A stretch of DNA of 64,000 nt from Methylobacterium sp. E-045. GTDB lineage: Bacteria; Pseudomonadota; Alphaproteobacteria; Rhizobiales; Beijerinckiaceae. A program made the position numbers and the translations under genes. The stretch is from positions 124,001-188,000 of the forward strand of contig NZ_JAKSYE010000122.1 of NCBI RefSeq assembly GCF_022829685.1, in the 5' to 3' direction. Positions 41,090 to 49,045 of the stretch are shown here, in pieces; position 1 is the stretch's first letter; each line of letters opens with the position of its first letter. The notes beneath the pieces were generated by a model. It saw only the letters and a program-made list of their open reading frames with translations, was not told the DNA's origin and made no database searches.

Positions 41090-43216
41090 ATGGCCCGCGA
41101 AGTCGTCATCGGCGCATGCCCGCACGATTGCCCCGATACCTGTTCGATCCTCACGACGGTGGAGGACGGCAAGGCGATCGCGGTGCGGGGCAACCCGGAC
41201 CACCCCTTCACCAAGGGGCGCCTGTGCGTGAAGGTCAACGATTACCAGAACCGGGTCTACAGCGACCAGCGCGTGCTCTATCCGATGAAGCGGGTCGGCC
41301 CGAAGGGCAGCGGCCAGTTCGCGCGGATCGGCTGGGACGAGGCGCTGGACACGATCGCCGGGCGCTGGAAGGCGATCATCGCCGAGAGCGGGCCACGGGC
41401 GATCCTGCCCTACAGCTATCTCGGCACCCAGGGCATCATCAACGGCCTCAATGTCGGCGACCCGCTGTTCAACAAGCTCGGCGCCACCGTCTGCGAACGC
41501 ACCTTCTGCGATTCCGGCTCCTGCACCGCCTACATGATGACGATCGGCCATACGCCGGGCGTTGATCCCGAGAGCTTCGTCCACTCGAAGTACATCATCC
41601 TGTGGGCCTGCAACACGCTCAGCACCAACTCGCACCACTGGCCGTTCATCGAACAGGCCAAGCGCAACGGCGCCAAGCTCGTGGTGATCGATCCGGTCCG
41701 CACCCGCACGGCGCGGCTCGCCGACTGGCACATCCCGATCCGCCCCGGCACCGATGGCGCCCTGGCGCTGGCGATGATGCACATCATCATCAAGGAAGGG
41801 CTCACCGACCGCGACTACATCGACCGGCACACGATCGGCTTCGACGAGCTCGCCGAGCGGTGCGAGGCCTACACCCCGGAATTCGCCTCGGCCGAGACCG
41901 GCATCCCCGTGGAGGACATCCTCAAGCTGGCCCGCGAATACGCCACGACGCCCCCGGCGGTGGTGCGGATCGGCGTGGCGGTGGAGCGCCATGCGGGCGG
42001 CGGCCAGACCGTCCGGGCGATCGCCTGCCTTCCGGCGCTGATCGGCGCCTGGACGCATGTCGGCGGCGGCCTGCTCCAGCTGCCGATCTGGGCCTTCCCG
42101 GTGAACTGGGCCGGCCTGATGCGGCCGGATCTCCAGTCGGAATCGATGCGGGTCATCAATTCCTGGAAGCTCGGCCCGGCTCTCACCGGCGAGATGCCCC
42201 TCGACCCGCCGATCCGGGCGCTGTTCGTCTACAACGCCAATCCGATGGCGATGGTCTCGCAGCAGCAGACCATCGAGCGCGGGCTGGCGCGAGAGGACCT
42301 GTTCACGGTGGTGAGCGAGCATTTCCTCACCGACACCGCGCGCTACGCCGACATCGTGCTGCCGGCCACGACCCAGCTCGAACAGGCGGACATCATGTTC
42401 TCCTGGGGGCACCTCTACCTGTCCTACAACAACCCGGCCATCGCCCCCCTCGGCGAGGCGGTGCCGAACACCGAGCTGTTCCGCCGGCTCGCCAAGGCCA
42501 TGGACATCGACGATCCGTTCTTCTTCCGCTCGGACGACACGATGATCGCGGAGTCGATGGACTGGTCGAGCCCGGTGCTGGCCGGGATCACCCTCGATGA
42601 GCTGAAGCAGAAGGGCTACATGCGCCTGACCATGGACGCGGCCGATTCCTGGGCGCCCCATCGCGACGGCAACTTCCCGACCGCGTCGGGCAAGTGCGAG
42701 TTCAAGTCGAGCCTGGCCGCCGGCGGCAACTTCGTCGTGCCGCTGTTCCGCCAGGGCTACGGCGGCGACCAGTCCGGCGAGCCGGTCGATCCGCTGCCGC
42801 ATTACCTGCCCCCGAACGAGAGCCTTCGCACCGCGCCCGCCCTGGCCGAGCGCTTCCCCCTCAGCCTGATCTCGCCGAAAAGCCACGCCTTCCTGAACTC
42901 GAACTACGGCAACCTGCCGGCCCAGGTGGCGCAGGCGGGCGAGCAGCAGGCGGTGCTGCTGCACCCGGAGGATGCCGGGCCGCGCGGCATCGTGGCCGGA
43001 ACGCCGATCCGCGTATTCAACGAGCGGGGCGCCTTCGAGGCCTTCGCCACCCTCTCGGCCGACGTGATGCGCGGCGTCGTCGTCGCCCCCGCGGGCTTCT
43101 GGCAGCGCTCCAACCAGCGCGGCCCCACCGTCCACGCCCTGACGCCGACGGCCTTCGCCGATCTCGGCCATGCCCCGACCTTCTCGGACATGCTCGTGGA
43201 CGTGGCCGCCGCCTGA
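41090..43216 (+). CDS. Molybdopterin oxidoreductase, [4Fe-4S]-containing catalytic subunit
   Basis: A 708-residue member of the DMSO-reductase / formate-dehydrogenase superfamily. The N-terminal cluster ligands are C10, C14, C18 and C46 (ACPHDCPDTCSI ... GRLCVK). The active-site loop region TVCERTFCDSGSCTAYM offers Cys or Ser ligands for Mo or W. The bis-MGD domains carry ILWACNTLSTNSHHWPFI and VIDPVRTRTARLADWHIPIRPG. There is no twin-Arg signal, so it is cytoplasmic. The next genes encode a ferredoxin and a ferredoxin-NADP reductase, suggesting electrons pass to or from NADP(H). The substrate is not evident; formate or a biotin-sulfoxide-like substrate are possible. Confidence 0.9.
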   Translation: MAREVVIGACPHDCPDTCSILTTVEDGKAIAVRGNPDHPFTKGRLCVKVNDYQNRVYSDQRVLYPMKRVGPKGSGQFARIGWDEALDTIAGRWKAIIAESGPRAILPYSYLGTQGIINGLNVGDPLFNKLGATVCERTFCDSGSCTAYMMTIGHTPGVDPESFVHSKYIILWACNTLSTNSHHWPFIEQAKRNGAKLVVIDPVRTRTARLADWHIPIRPGTDGALALAMMHIIIKEGLTDRDYIDRHTIGFDELAERCEAYTPEFASAETGIPVEDILKLAREYATTPPAVVRIGVAVERHAGGGQTVRAIACLPALIGAWTHVGGGLLQLPIWAFPVNWAGLMRPDLQSESMRVINSWKLGPALTGEMPLDPPIRALFVYNANPMAMVSQQQTIERGLAREDLFTVVSEHFLTDTARYADIVLPATTQLEQADIMFSWGHLYLSYNNPAIAPLGEAVPNTELFRRLAKAMDIDDPFFFRSDDTMIAESMDWSSPVLAGITLDELKQKGYMRLTMDAADSWAPHRDGNFPTASGKCEFKSSLAAGGNFVVPLFRQGYGGDQSGEPVDPLPHYLPPNESLRTAPALAERFPLSLISPKSHAFLNSNYGNLPAQVAQAGEQQAVLLHPEDAGPRGIVAGTPIRVFNERGAFEAFATLSADVMRGVVVAPAGFWQRSNQRGPTVHALTPTAFADLGHAPTFSDMLVDVAAA

Positions 43217-43269
43217 CGGCCCTCCAGACCGTACGCGGTCGATCGGTTCGGTGCGGCGCGAGCGCGGGT

Positions 43270-43292
43270 TCCCTCTCGCGGAAGGAGAGGGA
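43270..43292. repeat. Hairpin in the oxidoreductase-ferredoxin gap
   Basis: TCCCTCTC (43270-43277) pairs with GAGAGGGA (43285-43292), loop of seven bases. It lies 54 bases after the oxidoreductase stop and 75 before the ferredoxin start. There is no T-run, so it is a processing or attenuation element at most. Confidence 0.5.
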
Positions 43293-43366
43293 CCTTGTTG
43301 CGACCGTGCCGGCCGAGCCGGGAACCGTATCACCCTTCCGTTTGCAGCAGAGTTGTCGAGGCCTGC

Positions 43367-43672
43367 ATGGCTTATGTCGTCACGGATTCCTGTCACGGGT
43401 GTCGCTACACCGAATGCGTCACCGTCTGCCCGGTCGAATGCTTCCATCTCGACGAGCAGATGACCTATATCGACCCCGAGAACTGCATCGATTGCGGCGG
43501 CTGCGCGCCGATCTGCCCGGTCGGCGCGATCCACCCGTCCTGGCAGATGCCGGCGGGCAAGGCCGAATGGGTCGAGATCAACCGCCTGCGCGCGGCCGAG
43601 ACCCCGGTGATCGCCGCCAAGATCCCGCCGCTGCCCGGCGCCGACGAGCAGGCGAGGCGGCTGGCCTCATGA
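43367..43672 (+). CDS. Seven- or eight-iron ferredoxin
   Basis: A 101-residue ferredoxin with two cluster motifs: CHGCRYTECVTVCPVECF (C9, C12, C17, C21, C25) and CIDCGGCAPICPVGAI (C40, C43, C46, C50). The insertion in the first motif and the C-terminal extension of about 45 residues are typical of FdxA-type 3Fe-4S/4Fe-4S ferredoxins. It is the natural electron carrier between the molybdoenzyme upstream and the flavoprotein reductase downstream. Its stop overlaps the next start by four bases (ATGA). Confidence 0.92.
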   Translation: MAYVVTDSCHGCRYTECVTVCPVECFHLDEQMTYIDPENCIDCGGCAPICPVGAIHPSWQMPAGKAEWVEINRLRAAETPVIAAKIPPLPGADEQARRLAS

Positions 43673-44988
43673 GCGCGCATCCTCGCATCGCGGTGGTCGG
43701 GAGCGGTCCGGCCGGGTTCTACGCGGCCGAGGCGCTCCTGCGCTCCGGCATGCCGGTGGCGGTGGACCTGTTCGAGCGCCTGCCCGCCCCGTTCGGCCTC
43801 GTCCGGTTCGGCGTGGCACCCGACCACCCGAAGCTGAAGCAGGTGACCACGGTGTTCGACCGGATCGCCGGCCTGCCCGGCTTCCGCTTCGTCGGCGGGG
43901 TCGAAGTCGGGGCCGAGGTGAGCATCGCCGAACTGAGCGCCTGCTATCACGCCGTGATCCTGGCCAACGGCGCCTCCCTCGACCGGCGGATGGACATTCC
44001 CGGCGAGGATCTGGCCGGCAGCCATCAGGCGGGGGCCTTCATCGGCTGGTACAACGGCCATCCCGACGCGGCCCACCTGAGCTTCGACCTCTCGGCGGAG
44101 CGGGCGGTGGTGATCGGGCACGGCAACGTCGCCCTCGACGTCGCCCGCATCCTGCTCAAGACCCCGGACGAGCTGCGCCATACCGACATCGCCGCCCACG
44201 CCCTGGAGGCCCTGGCCGAGAGCCGGATCCGGGAGGTTCAGATCGTCGGGCGAGGCGGGGTGGAGCGCGCGCGCTTCTCCCCGAAGGAACTCGGCGAGTT
44301 CGGCGCCCTCGCCGATTGCACCACCGGGCTCGATCCGGACGACCTGCCCGAGGGCGTGCCCGAACCGGCGATGGACGCCGGGGCGGAGGCGCGCGCCAAT
44401 GCGGACATCCTGCGCGGCTTCGCCGAGGCCGAGGGCGGGACCGCCAAGCGGCGGCGCTGCCTGATCCGCTTCGGCCTGGAGCCCGTCCGCCTGGCGGGGG
44501 AGGGCCGGGTGGACGGCCTGCATCTGCGCCGGACCGGCCAGGACCGGACCATCGCCCTCGCTTGCGGCCTCGTCATCTCCAGCATCGGGCGCCGGACCGC
44601 GCCGATGGCGGGAATCCCCTACGACGCGCGGGCCGGTGTTCACGCCAATCTCGGCGGCCGGATCGTCACGGACGGCGTGACGGTGCCCGGCCTCTATACC
44701 TGCGGCTGGAGCAAGCGCGGCCCCCACGGCACCATCGGGACGAACCGTGCCTGCGGCGTGGAGACGGCGGCGGCCGTGCTCGCCGACCTCGCGACCCTCC
44801 CGGTTCCGATCGGGAACGCCGACGCCCTGGTGGCCGGCCTCGCGGAGCGGGCCGGGCACAGCATCGACTACGCCGCCTGGCGCCGGATCGAAGCCGCCGA
44901 AACCGCCCGCGGGCAAGCGGCCGGGAAACCGCGCGAAAAATTCGTGACGTGCGCCGAGATGCTCGCGATCGCCAGCGAGGCCGCCTAA
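43669..44988 (+). CDS. FAD-dependent ferredoxin-NADP reductase, adrenodoxin-reductase type
   Basis: A 439-residue flavoprotein like FprA and adrenodoxin reductase. The FAD site is IAVVGSGPAGFYAAEALLRS and the flavin loop PAPFGLVRFGVAPDHPKLKQV. The NADP site is AVVIGHGNVALDVARILLK. The C-terminal GLYTCGWSKRGPHGTIGTNR is diagnostic of this class. It shuttles electrons between NADPH and the neighbouring ferredoxin. It is translationally coupled to the ferredoxin gene and followed one base after its stop by moaA. Confidence 0.95.
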   Translation: MSAHPRIAVVGSGPAGFYAAEALLRSGMPVAVDLFERLPAPFGLVRFGVAPDHPKLKQVTTVFDRIAGLPGFRFVGGVEVGAEVSIAELSACYHAVILANGASLDRRMDIPGEDLAGSHQAGAFIGWYNGHPDAAHLSFDLSAERAVVIGHGNVALDVARILLKTPDELRHTDIAAHALEALAESRIREVQIVGRGGVERARFSPKELGEFGALADCTTGLDPDDLPEGVPEPAMDAGAEARANADILRGFAEAEGGTAKRRRCLIRFGLEPVRLAGEGRVDGLHLRRTGQDRTIALACGLVISSIGRRTAPMAGIPYDARAGVHANLGGRIVTDGVTVPGLYTCGWSKRGPHGTIGTNRACGVETAAAVLADLATLPVPIGNADALVAGLAERAGHSIDYAAWRRIEAAETARGQAAGKPREKFVTCAEMLAIASEAA

Positions 44989-44989
44989 G

Positions 44990-46009
44990 ATGATGGCACA
45001 GACGGCGGCCTCGACCTGCGGGCTCATCGACGGATTCGGACGGCGCGTGACCTATCTGCGCCTCTCGGTCACCGACCGGTGCGACCTGCGCTGCGTCTAC
45101 TGCATGTCGGAGGACATGAGCTTCCGCCCGCGGCGGGACATCCTCGGCCTGGACGAATTGGCCCGGCTCGCCCGGCTGTTCATCGCCCGCGGTATCGACA
45201 AGCTGCGCATCACCGGCGGCGAGCCGCTGGTGCGGCCGGGCATCCTCGACCTGTTCGCGGCGCTGTCCGAGCCGCTGCGAACCGGCGCGCTGCGCGAACT
45301 CACCCTCACCACCAACGGAACCCAGCTCGCCCGCTTCGCAGACGACCTGGCCTGCGCGGGCGTGCGCCGGATCAACGTGTCCCTCGACACCCTCAACCCG
45401 GAGCGCTTCCGGATGCTCACCCGTGGCGGTTCCCTCGCCAAGGTGCTGGAGGGAATCGACGCGGCCCGCGCGGCGGGCCTCGCGGTCAAGCTCAACGCCG
45501 TCGCATTGAAGGACGGGACGGAGGGCGAGATCCACGATCTCATCGCCTTCGCCCACGGCCGAGGCATGACCCTGAGCCTCATCGAGACGATGCCGCTCGG
45601 CGATGTGGGGATCGATCGCCTCGATCAGTACCTGCCCTTGGACGCCTTGCGCCGGCGGATCGCGGAGCGCTGGACGCTCATCGACGTCCCGATGCGCAGC
45701 GGCGGCCCAGCCCGCTACGCGCGCGTCGCCGAGACGGGGGGCCTGATCGGGTTCATCACGCCCCACACCCACAATTTCTGCGCGGATTGCAACCGGGTGC
45801 GGGTCACGGCCTCGGGGACGCTGCACACCTGCCTGGGCCAGGACGACGCGACGGACCTGCGGACGCTCCTGCGGACCGGCGGCACCGACGACGATGTCGT
45901 GAGGATCATCGATCAGGCGATCGGCCGGAAGCCCAAGGGCCACGATTTCGTCCTGCGGCGCGGCGCGGCGCCCCAGCTCGCGCGAAAGATGTCTGAAACC
46001 GGGGGCTAA
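44990..46009 (+). CDS. moaA: GTP 3',8-cyclase MoaA (molybdenum cofactor biosynthesis)
   Basis: A 339-residue radical-SAM enzyme catalysing the first step of molybdopterin synthesis. The SAM cluster is C31, C35 and C38 in VTDRCDLRCVYCMSED. The second cluster ligands are in FCADCNRVRVTASGTLHTCLG. ITGGEPLVRPG is the SAM-binding GGE motif. The protein ends in Gly-Gly, needed for catalysis in this family. It is the last gene of the molybdoenzyme operon and may be a second, dedicated moaA copy, since housekeeping moaA is usually with moaC/moaE. Confidence 0.96.
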   Translation: MMAQTAASTCGLIDGFGRRVTYLRLSVTDRCDLRCVYCMSEDMSFRPRRDILGLDELARLARLFIARGIDKLRITGGEPLVRPGILDLFAALSEPLRTGALRELTLTTNGTQLARFADDLACAGVRRINVSLDTLNPERFRMLTRGGSLAKVLEGIDAARAAGLAVKLNAVALKDGTEGEIHDLIAFAHGRGMTLSLIETMPLGDVGIDRLDQYLPLDALRRRIAERWTLIDVPMRSGGPARYARVAETGGLIGFITPHTHNFCADCNRVRVTASGTLHTCLGQDDATDLRTLLRTGGTDDDVVRIIDQAIGRKPKGHDFVLRRGAAPQLARKMSETGG

Positions 46010-46060
46010 GTGTCTCTCACAAAACTCCCGCCGCACTGTCATGCTCAGAGCGAGAACCGA
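46010..46060 (+). repeat. 51-bp dispersed repeat, copy B
   Basis: It begins GTGTCTCTCACAAAACTCCC immediately after the moaA stop codon and ends GCGAGAACCGA. It aligns along its full length with copies A and C. It sits between moaA and a decayed ISL3-type transposase fragment. Confidence 0.78.
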
Positions 46061-46128
46061 CCGCCCTACCGATCGCGCCCCATCTCTTGAAGCAACACTT
46101 CTCCACCGCACTGCCCGACACGGTTTGG

Positions 46129-46452
46129 CTAGAGCTGCGCCCGACCACGTTGGGTCGGGGCACAGCTCTCGATCTTTGTTGTGTCGCACTCTTTTTCGCC
46201 GAACCGGCATCCACTTCGGCGGAGAGCGCTCTGGCCGAAGCGCCGAACCTTCAGGCGCAGCATCACGGTCTCACTGAGGCTCGGATAGTCGGCAGGATGC
46301 CGGACATATCGACGATGGACGGCAGAGCTTGGCGCGCCGCAGTCGGGACAGCGCCCACGATCCCGGCGAACATGGGCAAGGATGATGAGACGACCGGAGC
46401 GGCGAAGGATCTGGTCGACGACGCAGCCCGGCAGGGATGAAGACAGAATCAT
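46129..46452 (-). pseudogene. ISL3-family transposase fragment
   Basis: The minus strand encodes VRRDRGRCPDCGAPSSAVHR then YVRHPADYPSLSETVMLRLKVRRF. This is the N-terminal zinc finger and beta-hairpin of ISL3-family transposases. After VRRF the expected Cys-containing second knuckle is garbled, and the frame stops within about 30 residues, so the catalytic domain is gone. No terminal inverted repeats could be identified. Coding outside this piece (46453-46604) is not apparent. Confidence 0.78.
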
Positions 46453-46604
46453 CCCTGCCGTGGATCAGCCCATCGACGCTGCGTCGCGGTGACCGTTCCA
46501 CGCAAACTGCGGGAGAACCGCGAAACCGGGGGAGGATCACGTCTTCAGCAGCCTGCCAAAGCAGACCGTCACGAGGCCACCCAACCCGGTCGTACTCACA
46601 GCCC

Positions 46605-47129
46605 TCAGGGCGATCCCTTCGCGACAAGGGCCCTGCGCATGTCGAGATGTGCCATGACCAGCCCCGCGAGGACCTGCAGGCATTCCCGTTGCTCCTCGGT
46701 CAGCCCTTCAGGGCGCGGCTCGGTGTCGATGACGCAAAGCGTGCCGAGGCCGTGACCGTCCGGGGTCACGAGGGGTGCTCCGGCGTAGAAGCGGATGTGC
46801 GGCGCGCCGGTGACGAGGGGATTGGTGCGGGTGCGACCGTCGCACGTCAGGTCGGGGATCACGAGCATGTCGCTCCTGCCCAGGACATGTCGACAGACCG
46901 AGGCGTCGAGTTCCGTCCCGCAGTCGACGAAGCCGGACCGTGCCTTGAACCATTGCCGTCCCTCGGCCACCAGGCTGAGCAGCGCGACGGGCGCCGCGCA
47001 CACGGCGCGGGCCAACAGGACGATGCCGTCGAAGCTCGGTTCGGGCGGCGTATCGAGGACGGCGTAGTCGTCGAGGACGGCGAGCCGTTCGCGTTCCCCG
47101 GTCTCGGCCGATGGCGGCGGGCGCTGCAT
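46605..47129 (-). CDS. GAF-domain protein at the end of the stressosome operon
   Basis: A 174-residue cytoplasmic protein consisting of a single GAF domain (about 25-165). It starts RLAVLDDYAVLDTPPEPSFD and continues through APVALLSLVAEGRQWFKARS and FYAGAPLVTPDGHGLGTLCV, the typical small-ligand GAF of phytochrome-like and kinase sensors. Its ATG overlaps the stop of the hybrid kinase (TAATG), so it is translated with it. It probably supplies a sensory input to the kinase or the stressosome. No output domain is present. Confidence 0.88.
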   Translation of the reverse strand: MQRPPPSAETGERERLAVLDDYAVLDTPPEPSFDGIVLLARAVCAAPVALLSLVAEGRQWFKARSGFVDCGTELDASVCRHVLGRSDMLVIPDLTCDGRTRTNPLVTGAPHIRFYAGAPLVTPDGHGLGTLCVIDTEPRPEGLTEEQRECLQVLAGLVMAHLDMRRALVAKGSP

Positions 47130-49045
47130 TATCGGCCTTGGTCCTCGGGGTCGGCGATCGGGAGCGAGGCACCGATGATCCGGTGCAGGACCCGGCCGAC
47201 CTGCGCGGCCGAGTAAGGCTTGTGAAGCAGCTCGAAGCCGTGGCTGTCCTCGCGGGCGAGGACATGGCTGTAACCCGAGGCCAGGACCACCGGAAGGGCA
47301 GGAATGCGTAGGCGCAATGCCTTGGCGAGCTCGATGCCGCCCATGCCGGGCATGACGACGTCGGAGAAGACGGCCCGGAAGCCCGAGCCGTCCGCCCCAA
47401 GGCGTTCGAGCGCCTCCTCCGCGTTGACGACCCAATCGGGTGCGTATCCGAGATCCTCCAAAATCTGCGAGCAGAAGCTTCCGACCTCCAGGTTGTCCTC
47501 CACGAGCAAGACGCGCTGGCCGAGGCCCGCAGGCGATAGGTCCGCGTCAGGGTCGGACACGACGGCCTCGGTCGCCAGGGACGAGACCTCGGGCAGGTAG
47601 AGAGTGAAGGTCGTGCCCTTGCCGATCTCGCTCGTCACGTCGACGTCGCCGCCGGACTGCTTGGCGAACCCGAACACCTGCGAAAGCCCGAGACCGGTGC
47701 CGCGTCCGACGTCCTTGGTCGTGAAGAACGGCTCGAAGATGCGCCCGAGCACCTCCGGGCGAATGCCCGACCCCGTATCGGTGAGGGAGACCGCGGCGAA
47801 CGGCCCGCGCGAGCCGGCATGGCCACGGATCGTCGGCAGGGCCTGCCCGGCCGCCACCCGCATCGTCAGCGTCCCGCTGCCGTCCATGGCATCGCGGGCG
47901 TTGACGGCGATGTTCACCAGGGCGGTCTCGAACTGGTTGAGGTCGGCGCGTACCAAGGCCGGCCTGTCCAAGGCCTCGACCCGGACGCGGATGCGCGCGC
48001 CGGTAACGGTGTCGAGCATCTCCGCCACCCCGCGCAGGCGCTCACCGACCTCGAACACCTCCGGCTTCAGGGATTGGCGGCGCGCGAAGGCAAGGAGCTG
48101 TCCGGTGAGCTTGGCGGCGCGGTCGACGGTGTCGGAGACGGCATCCATGTAGCGCTTGCGCCGGTCTTCCGGCAGGTCCGGGCGGCGCAGGAAGTCGACC
48201 GACGAGCGGATGATGGTCAGCAGGTTGTTGAAGTCGTGCGCCACGCCGCCGGTCAGCTGCCCGACCGCTTCGAGCTTCTGGGATTGCCGCAGGTCCTGTT
48301 CCATCCGCTCGCGCTCGACCGCCTCGGCCTGGAGCCGGGCGTTCGCCTGAGCGAGTTCCGCGGTGCGGGCCGCCACCTGGCTTTCGAGGAGCGCCCCCGC
48401 CTCCCGCAAGAGCGCGGCCTGCGCCTCGAGCTCGGCATGGAGCGCGACGACGCCCCGGTTCGTCTCGGCGAGCTCGCGGTTCAGGCGCTGGGCTTCATCC
48501 TCGCGCTCCGCGAGTTCGGCGAGGCTGCGCAGGAGCTCACGGTTCTGTTCGCGCAGGGCGATCGCCGGTTCCTCTGCCCGGGAGCGGGCGACGTCCTCGG
48601 CCATGGTCGTCAGGGTACGGCCGGAGAAGGATCCGGAGCCGTACGGCAACCGCATCCCGAACGTCACGAGCGTTCCGCGTCCGACCTCGGACTCGATCTC
48701 GAAGCGATCCATCAGGCGGCGGGAACCGGTGATGCCGATGCCGAGCCCGGTGGTGGAGCGGTAGCGCCCTTCCAGGATCTCGTCGAGATGAGGGATCCCG
48801 GGCCCCCGGTCGAGGATGCGGATCACCAGGACCTGACCACCGTTCTCCTCGTCGACGCCGTACTCGACCTTGCCGCCGCCGGCGTAGCCGTAGGCGTTGC
48901 GTGCGATCTCGGACACGGCCGTGGCGATGCGCGTCTGGTTCTGGATGCCGAAGCCAAGGCGCTCCGCCAGCCCGCGCACGCGCTGTCGCACCACGATGAT
49001 GTCGTCCTCGTGCTCGACGGAGCTCGTCAGGAGCGGCCACTTCAC
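47129..49045 (-). CDS. RsbT-like domain fused to a hybrid histidine kinase
   Basis: A 638-residue three-part protein. Residues 1-140 form a GHKL ATPase of the RsbT/RsbW type (SEIARNAYGYAGGG, LDRGPGIPHLDEILEGRYRS, GLGIGITGSRRLMDRFEIES), very similar to the separate RsbT in the same operon. A coiled coil (160-255) leads into a histidine kinase with H270 in GGVAHDFNNLLTIIRSS. Its ATPase has NIAVNARDAMDGSG, DTGSGIRP and GTGLGLSQVFGF. A receiver domain ends the protein, with D562 in VFSDVVMPGMGG and K609. The GTG start overlaps the preceding stop by four bases. It is the probable output of the stressosome, replacing sigma-B. Confidence 0.93.
   Translation of the reverse strand: MKWPLLTSSVEHEDDIIVVRQRVRGLAERLGFGIQNQTRIATAVSEIARNAYGYAGGGKVEYGVDEENGGQVLVIRILDRGPGIPHLDEILEGRYRSTTGLGIGITGSRRLMDRFEIESEVGRGTLVTFGMRLPYGSGSFSGRTLTTMAEDVARSRAEEPAIALREQNRELLRSLAELAEREDEAQRLNRELAETNRGVVALHAELEAQAALLREAGALLESQVAARTAELAQANARLQAEAVERERMEQDLRQSQKLEAVGQLTGGVAHDFNNLLTIIRSSVDFLRRPDLPEDRRKRYMDAVSDTVDRAAKLTGQLLAFARRQSLKPEVFEVGERLRGVAEMLDTVTGARIRVRVEALDRPALVRADLNQFETALVNIAVNARDAMDGSGTLTMRVAAGQALPTIRGHAGSRGPFAAVSLTDTGSGIRPEVLGRIFEPFFTTKDVGRGTGLGLSQVFGFAKQSGGDVDVTSEIGKGTTFTLYLPEVSSLATEAVVSDPDADLSPAGLGQRVLLVEDNLEVGSFCSQILEDLGYAPDWVVNAEEALERLGADGSGFRAVFSDVVMPGMGGIELAKALRLRIPALPVVLASGYSHVLAREDSHGFELLHKPYSAAQVGRVLHRIIGASLPIADPEDQGR

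Noticed and set aside
41015..43534. An 839-codon minus-strand frame opposite the molybdoenzyme
   Set aside because: The sense strand has complete cluster and cofactor motifs; the antisense product is low-complexity.
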